Notes under the pieces: generated by a model | The model's input: only the letters and a program-made list of their open reading frames with translations | What the model was told of the DNA's origin: nothing | Databases searched by the model: none | Assembly (NCBI GenBank): GCA_004292705.1 | Contig: RDXA01000415.1 | Span: 1 to 9,634 of the forward strand | Origin: Sphingomonadales bacterium | GTDB taxonomy: Bacteria; Pseudomonadota; Alphaproteobacteria; Sphingomonadales; Sphingomonadaceae | Length of the DNA stretch: 9,634 nucleotides | Direction of reading: 5' to 3' | Translations under genes and position numbers: made by a program | In this document: positions 1-5,855 of the stretch, piece by piece | Position numbering within the stretch: the first letter of the stretch is position 1 | How the letters are laid out: every line of letters starts with the position of its first letter

Positions 1-1548
<1,548 letters not shown>

Positions 1549-1555
1549 CCCTCTT

Positions 1556-1575
1556 CCCTCCCGCCTAGGGGAGGG
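1556..1575 (+). repeat. REP-like hairpin, copy 1
   Basis: Perfect 7-bp inverted repeat CCCTCCC (1556-1562) and GGGAGGG (1569-1575) around the 6-nt loop GCCTAG. It is followed on the same strand by a G-rich tail GGGGGTGGG (1579-1587). It starts 8 bases after the lepA stop codon. Stem plus G-rich tail resembles the second hairpin read on the opposite strand. No T-run follows, so it is not a classical terminator, though it could still shield the mRNA 3' end. Confidence 0.65.
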
Positions 1576-1620
1576 GCCGGGGGTGGGCCCGTCTAACTTG
1601 GTCCTGACGCAGAGCTTGCT

Positions 1621-1660
1621 CTCACCCCAAACCTCTCCCGCAAGCGGGAGGGGGACCAAG
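1621..1660 (-). repeat. REP-like hairpin, copy 2 (inverted)
   Basis: Stem CCTCTCCCG (1632-1640) pairs with CGGGAGGGG (1645-1653), 9 bp with one G.T pair and the 4-nt loop CAAG. Read on the minus strand, the hairpin is followed by a TTTGGGGTGAG tail (1631 down to 1621), matching the layout of copy 1. An additional outer 8-bp inverted repeat, CTTGGTCC (1597-1604) and GGACCAAG (1653-1660), brackets the central segment. From memory, the core CTCCCGCAAGCGGGAG is a frequent intergenic element in sphingomonad genomes; a genome-wide count would settle that. Confidence 0.65.
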
Positions 1661-1750
1661 AAGCAAGGGGCCTCACCCCCGCCACGCCGCCACCGCTTCC
1701 ATCCCTCGTCCGGCCTCGCGTCGGATAGTTGATAGAGATACACACACCCT

Positions 1751-2086
1751 ATGGCTGCCTACAAAGAACCGACGTTTCAGGAGCGCACCGCGCTCGCGGA
1801 AAAGGCGCGCGCCAAGGCGCTGACAAAACTCGCCGCAAAACCGCAGATGGACGAAGCCGAGGTCGCCCGGCGCAAGGCCGCGCAGGAGGCCCGCGAGGCC
1901 GCCGCTGCCGAGAAGAGCGCGGCGCGCAAGGCGGCCATCGAGCAAGCGAAGGCGGACAAGCAAGCCGCTGCGGAAGCCGCCGCCGAAGTCGCGGCTGAGG
2001 CTGCCGCTCAGCCCGTGCGAACCGAAGCCGACCTGAAGGCCGAACGCGACGCCAAATACGCGGCCCGAAAAGCGCGCAAGAAGTAA
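1751..2086 (+). CDS. DUF6481 family small helical protein
   Basis: A 111-aa protein of unknown function. The N-terminus MAAYKEPTFQERTALAEKAR, with its conserved KEP and FxxR, followed by KAL.K..AKP, matches the DUF6481 family as I recall it, common in Sphingomonadales and other alphaproteobacteria. The chain is almost entirely Ala, Lys, Glu, Arg, Asp and Gln, and contains no Gly, Cys, Trp, His or Asn. It should form one long, highly charged helix or coiled coil, with an Ala-rich stretch (AAAEAAAEVAAEAAAQ) near residues 75-90 and a basic tail ending ARKARKK. It has no signal peptide or membrane segment, so it is cytoplasmic and possibly binds nucleic acid or the ribosome (inference from charge only). 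The ATG at 1751 is chosen because the family motif begins there; no clear SD precedes it. It stands alone between lepA and bamD. Confidence 0.8.
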   Translation: MAAYKEPTFQERTALAEKARAKALTKLAAKPQMDEAEVARRKAAQEAREAAAAEKSAARKAAIEQAKADKQAAAEAAAEVAAEAAAQPVRTEADLKAERDAKYAARKARKK

Positions 2087-2102
2087 GAGTGAAGCCCAGC
2101 GA

Positions 2103-2119
2103 ACAAGCCGCAGGCTTGT
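2103..2119. repeat. Small hairpin after DUF6481 gene
   Basis: Perfect 7-bp inverted repeat ACAAGCC (2103-2109) and GGCTTGT (2113-2119) with loop GCA, 17 bases after the stop codon. The absence of a T-run argues against a standard intrinsic terminator. It may act in 3'-end protection or be a remnant palindromic element. Confidence 0.45.
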
Positions 2120-2295
2120 GAGCGAGAGGCTGTAACTCCGGCCGGCGGGTGCTCAGCCGTCATGGCGTTCGCGCTGGCGGGGGCGGAGAGGCGGGCGGAG
2201 CGGGGGTCTTTGCGGCGGGTCATGTGGGGGGAGGGGATCACATTTTTCCGCGATTAGGAAAATGCGCGCCGCGGGGGAGGGGCGTCACCCTTCAC

Positions 2296-2324
2296 TTGGC
2301 GTTCAGTGCGGCCCTCGCTATACG
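2296..2324 (+). promoter_or_regulatory. Candidate housekeeping promoter of bamD
   Basis: TTGGCGT (2296-2302), a 14-nt gap, then GCTATACG (2317-2324). This fits the alphaproteobacterial (Caulobacter-type) housekeeping pattern TTGACGS, 10-14 nt, GCTANAWC. Transcription would be expected to start about 2330, 0-3 bases before the bamD ATG at 2333, and no SD is present. The transcript may therefore be leaderless. The same geometry recurs before recN and the second lipoprotein hydrolase. Confidence 0.6.
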
Positions 2325-2332
2325 CACCTCCC

Positions 2333-3127
2333 ATGACGTCGAAGCTCACCACCCAGATCGCGCGCGCCGCGCTTGCCGCCGCCGCTCTTGCAACCCTCTC
2401 GGCCTGTGCCGGCGGCGGGGAGGGCAAGGATCTCGCCTATGTCGCGCGCGATGTCGAATCGCTCTATGGCGAGGCGCAGAAGCGGCTCGACCGGGGCAAC
2501 ACCCTGCAGGCCGCAGCGCTGTTCGACGAGGTGGAGCGCCAGCACCCCTATTCGCCCTGGGCCCGCCGCGCGCAGCTGATGAGCGCCTTCAGCTATTACA
2601 TCGCGCGCGATTACAACAAGGCGATCCAGAACGCGCAGCGGTTCTTGTCGATCCACCCGGGCAACAAGGACGCGCCTTATGCCTATTACCTGATCGCGCT
2701 GAGCTACTACGAGCAGATCAGCGATGTGAACCGCGACCAGAAGATCACCGAGCAGGCGCAGACCGCGCTGCGCGAGGTCAACCGCCGCTTCCCGCAGACC
2801 GAGTATGCGGCTGACGCGCGGCTTAAGCTCGATCTGGTGGTGGATCACCTGGCGGGCAAGGAAATGGAGATCGGCCGCCATTACCAGCGCATGGGCATGT
2901 GGCTCGCCGCAGACATGCGCTTCCGCAACGTGGTCGAGAAGTTCGACACCACCAGCCACACGCCCGAGGCGCTCTACCGCCTCACGGAGAGCAGCCTCGC
3001 GCTGGGCGTTCCGAACGAGGCGGTCAAGTATGCTGCTGTGCTCGGGGCGAACTACCCCGGCAGCGAGTGGTACGAGCGCGCCTTCAAACTGGTTGGCAAG
3101 CATGCCGAGGGCGTGACGGCGTCTTAG
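2333..3127 (+). CDS. bamD: Outer membrane protein assembly factor BamD (lipoprotein)
   Basis: Essential lipoprotein of the BAM complex, anchored in the inner leaflet of the outer membrane. It works with BamA to fold and insert beta-barrel proteins. 264 aa. The lipoprotein signal has K4 and R11 before a hydrophobic Ala/Leu stretch and the lipobox LSAC, with lipidated Cys25. A helical TPR-type domain (about residues 39-255) follows, with family features such as LYGEAQKRLDRGN, the VERQHPYSPWARRAQL repeat, the RFLSIHPGN loop, RRFPQTEYAADA, and EIGRHYQRMGMWLAADMRF (matching the YY..RG.W.A region of E. coli BamD). The ATG at 2333 is chosen over the in-frame GTG at 2306 because it starts a normal lipoprotein signal and the GTG lies inside the candidate promoter. 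Neither has an SD. Its usual neighbour recN is here separated from it by a peptidase gene. The family call is secure; the start is probable. Confidence 0.95.
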   Translation: MTSKLTTQIARAALAAAALATLSACAGGGEGKDLAYVARDVESLYGEAQKRLDRGNTLQAAALFDEVERQHPYSPWARRAQLMSAFSYYIARDYNKAIQNAQRFLSIHPGNKDAPYAYYLIALSYYEQISDVNRDQKITEQAQTALREVNRRFPQTEYAADARLKLDLVVDHLAGKEMEIGRHYQRMGMWLAADMRFRNVVEKFDTTSHTPEALYRLTESSLALGVPNEAVKYAAVLGANYPGSEWYERAFKLVGKHAEGVTAS

Positions 3128-3132
3128 TTTTG

Positions 3133-3154
3133 CGCACCCGCCTCTGCGGGTGCG
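3133..3154 (+). repeat. Hairpin 1 downstream of bamD
   Basis: Perfect 9-bp inverted repeat CGCACCCGC (3133-3141) and GCGGGTGCG (3146-3154) with a 4-nt CTCT loop, starting 5 bases after the bamD stop codon. Stem strength and position suit a transcription-end or mRNA-stability structure, but the following bases TCCTCGC are not a T-run. It is the first of four hairpins in a row. Confidence 0.7.
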
Positions 3155-3166
3155 TCCTCGCTATGC

Positions 3167-3183
3167 GTGCAGCAAAGCTGCAC
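3167..3183 (+). repeat. Hairpin 2 downstream of bamD
   Basis: Perfect 7-bp inverted repeat GTGCAGC (3167-3173) and GCTGCAC (3177-3183) with a 3-nt AAA loop. Second of four hairpins. Its sequence differs from that of the first, so the array is not a simple tandem duplication. Confidence 0.65.
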
Positions 3184-3200
3184 CCGCTGCGGGCGGCCTT

Positions 3201-3223
3201 GCAGGTGTGCTTTGCACGTCTGC
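3201..3223 (+). repeat. Hairpin 3 downstream of bamD
   Basis: GCAGGTGTGC (3201-3210) pairs with GCACGTCTGC (3214-3223) around a TTT loop: 10 positions, of which two would be G.U pairs in RNA. The wobble pairs form only in RNA of the + strand; the same positions would be A.C mismatches on the other strand. This hints that a + strand transcript is the folded form. Confidence 0.6.
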
Positions 3224-3248
3224 GCCTTCGGCTTGGACTCCGGCCTTG

Positions 3249-3265
3249 CGGCTGCTGGGCAGCCG
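3249..3265 (+). repeat. Hairpin 4 downstream of bamD
   Basis: Perfect 7-bp inverted repeat CGGCTGC (3249-3255) and GCAGCCG (3259-3265) with a 3-nt TGG loop. Last of the four hairpins. No T-run follows (GGTCAGTTG). Confidence 0.6.
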
Positions 3266-3312
3266 GGTCAGTTGTCATGGCGTCCCACCCCTCCGCTGCT
3301 TCAGCGCGGGCC

Positions 3313-3338
3313 TTGACCAGCCTGACCGGCTTGGTCAA
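3313..3338. promoter_or_regulatory. TTGACCA dyad upstream of S9 peptidase
   Basis: TTGACCA (3313-3319) and its exact reverse complement TGGTCAA (3332-3338) are separated by 12 nt. The pairing can be extended inward by GCC/GGC with one bulged T. It lies 12 bases upstream of the peptidase SD. It could be an operator for a dimeric repressor or an mRNA leader hairpin. No specific regulator is recognised. Confidence 0.4.
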
Positions 3339-3350
3339 AGTCTCGGAATC

Positions 3351-3357
3351 AGGGGAG
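3351..3357 (+). promoter_or_regulatory. Ribosome binding site that points to an ATT start
   Basis: AGGGGAG is a strong SD. It is 7 nt from ATT at 3365 and 55 nt from the first in-frame ATG (3413), which has no SD of its own. An in-frame TGA at 3323 limits how far upstream the gene can begin, and no ATG, GTG or TTG occurs in frame between that stop and 3413. The site therefore favours initiation at the ATT. Confidence 0.7.
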
Positions 3358-3364
3358 AACAACC

Positions 3365-5776
3365 ATTACCAGAACCGTCCGCCTTGCCGCCGCCTTCGGG
3401 CTTGCTGTCAGCATGTCGGCCATGGCGGCCGCGCAGGAGGACGGATACCGGACACCGCCTGCCGCCGTTGCGGACATTGTCACCCGCGCGCCCAGCCCGG
3501 CGGTCTCGGTCTCACCCGGCGGGGACCAGCTGCTCCTGATCCAGCGCGAGGCGCTGCCGCCGGTTGCCGATCTGGCCAAGCCGATGGAGAAGCTGGCCGG
3601 GCTGCGGCTCGATGCCGCCACCAATGACCGGCACCGCACCCGTTCGGCCACCGGCCTCACTGTGCAGGATATCGCCAGCGGCCAGACCCGCGCCGTGGCG
3701 CTGCCCGCCGATGCCGATCTGTCGCGCTTCACCTGGGCGAAGGACGGATCGAAGGTGGTGTTCGCCAACACCCGGACCGATGCGGTCGATCTCTATGTGC
3801 TCGACACCGCCACCGCGGCTGCGCGCAAGGTGATGACGGGGGGCGTCAACGCGATCTTCGAGGGGCCGCAATGGCTCGCCGATGGGTCGCTGTTGGTGCT
3901 CACCATTCCCGAGGGGCGCGGGGCCATGCCGGTCGAATCGCTCACCCCGCGCGGGCCGTCGATCCAGACTGCCACCGGGGGCAAGCAGGCGCAGAACCGC
4001 ACCTATCAGGACCTGCTCGAAAACCCGCATGACGAGGCGCTGTTCGCTTGGATGACGACGTCGCAGCCGGTGATCATGTCGGCTGACGGGCGCAGCAAGC
4101 GCGCCATCGGCACGCCGCGCATCTACACCTCGGTGACGCCCTCGCCCGATGGCCGGTATATGCTGATGGAATGGCTGGAGAAGCCGTTCTCCTACCAGGT
4201 GCCGTGGTCGCGTTTCCCGCTGACCAGCGCGGTTTATACCAAGGATGGCAAGCTGGTGCAGACCATCGCGCAGCAGCCGCTCGCCGATGATCTGCCGGTT
4301 CAGGGCGTCGTCACCGGGCGGCGCAATATCCAGTGGCACCCGACCGAGGATGCCCTGCTCATGTGGGTCGAGGCGCAGGATGGAGGCGATCCGCGCGTCA
4401 AGACCGCCAACCGCGACAATCTGCTCGCGCTGGCCGCCCCCTTCACCGGCGAGGCGCGGGTGCTCGCCCGGATGGAAGACCGCGCCTCGGGTGCCATCGG
4501 GATCGAGGGTTCCGATGACCTGATCGCCTATGAATATGACCGCGACACGCGCGAAATCCGCCAGACGCTGGTCGACGTGACCGGCACGGCCGCCCCGCGC
4601 CAGATCGGCATCCGCAATTCGCAGGACGCCTATAACGACCCCGGCAGCCCGCTGTTGACCTATTCCGATCGCGGCACCCGCGTGGCGCGGATGGTGGATG
4701 GCAAGCTGCTGCTGTCGGGCCTTGGCGCAACCCCCGAAGGCTACCGCCCCTTCCTGCGCCGCTTCGATCTTGCAACGCTCCAGACCGAGGAGCTGTGGCG
4801 CAATGCGGGCGAGCAATTCGAAGCCGTGGTCGATGTGCTGGCCGAAGATGGCAGCACCTTCGTCACCTCCTACGAAAGCCCGACCAATCCCGGCAATTTT
4901 CGCCTGCATGGCGGCGGCGAGGCGCGGTTCCTGACGAGCTTCCCCGATCCCCATCCCGAACTGACCGGGATCAAGCGCGAACTGGTGACCTACAAGCGCG
5001 CCGACGGGGTCGATCTCACCGCCACGCTCTATCTCCCCGCTAGCTACAAACCCGGTGACAAGCTGCCGGTGGTCGTGTGGGCCTATCCGATGGAATACAG
5101 CGACGCCGCCACCGCCGGGCAGAACCGCGATTCCCCGTGGCGTTTCACCCGCGTCGGCGGATATTCGCCGCTGTTTTTCCTCACGCAGGGCTATGCCGTG
5201 CTCGACAATGCGGCGATGCCGGTGGTGGGCGCGGACCCCGAAACGGTCAATGACAGCTTCATCGAACAGGTGGTCGCCAGCGCCAAGGCAGCGATCGATT
5301 TCACCGTCGAACGCGGCTTCGGTGATGGCGTGCGCGTAGGCGTGGGCGGGCATTCCTACGGCGCGTTCATGACCGGACACCTGCTGGCGCACAGCGATCT
5401 GTTCCGCGCCGGGATTGCGCGGTCAGGCGCCTATAACCGCACGCTCACCCCGTTCGGTTTCCAGTCGGAACGGCGCGTGTTCTGGGACACGCCGGAAACC
5501 TATTACCGGCTCAGCCCGTTCATGGCCGCCGACAAGATCAAGGAGCCGATCCTGTTCATCCACGGCCAGAACGACAGCAATCAGGGCACCTTCCCCGAAC
5601 AGTCGGAACGGATGTTCGCAGCGGTCAAGGGCACCGGCGGCACCGCGCGGCTGGTGATGCTGCCGCACGAGGATCACGGCTATCGCGGCCGTGAGTCCGT
5701 GCTGCACACACTGGCCGAGATGATCGACTGGTTCGACATTCACGTGAAGAATGCAGTCGCCAGCGCCGGGGAATAG
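3365..5776 (+). CDS. Secreted S9 serine peptidase, glutamyl-endopeptidase-like (S9D), probable ATT start
   Basis: Prolyl-oligopeptidase-family serine peptidase, 803 aa from ATT at 3365 (787 aa if begun at ATG 3413). From the ATT the N-terminus is a normal signal peptide: TRTVR, a hydrophobic LAAAFGLAVSMSAM core, and AAA before QED, so the product is exported to the periplasm or beyond. A beta-propeller-type region (about residues 30-530) precedes an alpha/beta-hydrolase domain (about 540-800). The nucleophile is Ser664 in GGHSYGAFMT, with Asp737 in HGQNDSNQ and His771 in HEDHGY, numbered from the ATT. The segments EKLAGLR, NAIFE, TLTPFGFQ and GIARSGAYNRTL, the EAQDGGD motif and the YxDPGS motif closely match plant chloroplast glutamyl endopeptidase (CGEP, S9D) as I recall it, so cleavage after Glu is plausible. 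Substrate is unknown; peptide scavenging is an inference. It lies between bamD and recN. Confidence 0.93.
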   Translation: MTRTVRLAAAFGLAVSMSAMAAAQEDGYRTPPAAVADIVTRAPSPAVSVSPGGDQLLLIQREALPPVADLAKPMEKLAGLRLDAATNDRHRTRSATGLTVQDIASGQTRAVALPADADLSRFTWAKDGSKVVFANTRTDAVDLYVLDTATAAARKVMTGGVNAIFEGPQWLADGSLLVLTIPEGRGAMPVESLTPRGPSIQTATGGKQAQNRTYQDLLENPHDEALFAWMTTSQPVIMSADGRSKRAIGTPRIYTSVTPSPDGRYMLMEWLEKPFSYQVPWSRFPLTSAVYTKDGKLVQTIAQQPLADDLPVQGVVTGRRNIQWHPTEDALLMWVEAQDGGDPRVKTANRDNLLALAAPFTGEARVLARMEDRASGAIGIEGSDDLIAYEYDRDTREIRQTLVDVTGTAAPRQIGIRNSQDAYNDPGSPLLTYSDRGTRVARMVDGKLLLSGLGATPEGYRPFLRRFDLATLQTEELWRNAGEQFEAVVDVLAEDGSTFVTSYESPTNPGNFRLHGGGEARFLTSFPDPHPELTGIKRELVTYKRADGVDLTATLYLPASYKPGDKLPVVVWAYPMEYSDAATAGQNRDSPWRFTRVGGYSPLFFLTQGYAVLDNAAMPVVGADPETVNDSFIEQVVASAKAAIDFTVERGFGDGVRVGVGGHSYGAFMTGHLLAHSDLFRAGIARSGAYNRTLTPFGFQSERRVFWDTPETYYRLSPFMAADKIKEPILFIHGQNDSNQGTFPEQSERMFAAVKGTGGTARLVMLPHEDHGYRGRESVLHTLAEMIDWFDIHVKNAVASAGE

Positions 5777-5815
5777 GCGCGCGCCGAGCTTTGGGGATTT
5801 GCCGGGCTTGGGCAG

Positions 5816-5844
5816 GTGACGCAGCGCTGGGTGTGCGCTATCTG
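5816..5844 (+). promoter_or_regulatory. Candidate housekeeping promoter of recN
   Basis: GTGACGC (5816-5822), a 14-nt gap, then GCTATCTG (5837-5844). The -35 part matches TTGACGS at 6 of 7 positions, and the spacing equals that before bamD. Transcription would start about 5850-5853, leaving a leader of only about 3-6 nt before the ATG at 5856, which has no SD. No alphaproteobacterial LexA box (GTTC, 7 nt, GTTC) was found in the 79-base gap, so SOS control is not evident here. Confidence 0.5.
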
Positions 5845-5855
5845 TTCCGGCATCC

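Larger units (their letters stand above)
1549..1750. other. lepA-DUF6481 intergenic region with paired REP-like hairpins
   Basis: A 202-base gap without a supportable gene. Its first half holds two G/C-rich hairpins in opposite orientation, listed separately. A partial echo of the same motif (CCTCACCCCC) is at 1671-1680. The last 40 bases are relatively A/T-rich (GGATAGTTGATAGAG, then ACACACACC) and should contain the promoter of the following gene. I could not pick a -35/-10 pair there with the spacing seen elsewhere in the window. No SD sequence precedes the ATG at 1751. No run of T follows either hairpin, so neither is a classical intrinsic terminator for lepA. Confidence 0.6.
2087..2332. 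other. DUF6481-bamD intergenic region
   Basis: 246 bases without a convincing gene. Visible elements: a 7-bp hairpin ACAAGCC/GGCTTGT (2103-2119, loop GCA) just after the DUF6481 stop; a purine-rich, G-heavy tract (about 2176-2240); an A/T island with the 6-bp dyad TTTTCC/GGAAAA at 2244-2262; and a promoter-like sequence at 2296-2324. A short open frame on the minus strand (2008-2241) has a basic, low-complexity translation and no SD, so I do not count it as a gene. Confidence 0.6.
3128..3364. other. bamD-peptidase intergenic region with hairpin array
   Basis: 237 bases between the bamD stop and the proposed peptidase start. Four short-loop hairpins occupy 3133-3265 and a TTGACCA dyad lies at 3313-3338, all listed separately. 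A strong SD (AGGGGAG, 3351-3357) ends the region. Open frames run through it on both strands, but their translations are Arg/Ala/Pro-rich with no recognisable family, as expected in GC-rich DNA. No -35/-10 pair of the type seen before bamD and recN was found, so the peptidase may be transcribed from bamD through the hairpins or from a promoter I cannot see. Confidence 0.6.

Noticed and set aside
2306..2332. Upstream GTG start for bamD
   Set aside because: It adds MRPSLYAPP before an already complete lipoprotein signal, has no SD, and lies within the candidate promoter.
3133..3154. Intrinsic terminator for bamD
   Set aside because: The stem is strong but no T-run follows, so it is reported only as a hairpin. 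A Rho-independent function cannot be supported.
3323..3413. Frameshift explanation for the missing peptidase start
   Set aside because: No ATG, GTG or TTG with an SD is available in the other + frames in the right place, while the ATT frame gives both a well-spaced SD and a complete signal peptide. A shift is not needed.
2899..3627. 242-codon + strand frame bridging the end of bamD, the hairpin region and the start of the peptidase gene
   Set aside because: It overlaps two well-supported genes in another frame; Arg/Ala/Gly-rich without family resemblance.
3512..5392. 626-codon open frame on the minus strand opposite the peptidase gene
   Set aside because: It lies wholly antisense to a gene with clear catalytic motifs. 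Its translation is rich in Arg, Ala, Gly, His and Gln with no recognisable family. Long antisense frames are expected where third positions are nearly all G or C.
5777..5855. LexA (SOS) box in front of recN
   Set aside because: I looked for GTTC-7 nt-GTTC. A GTTC at 5844-5847 is followed after 7 nt by CATG, not GTTC, so there is no acceptable match.
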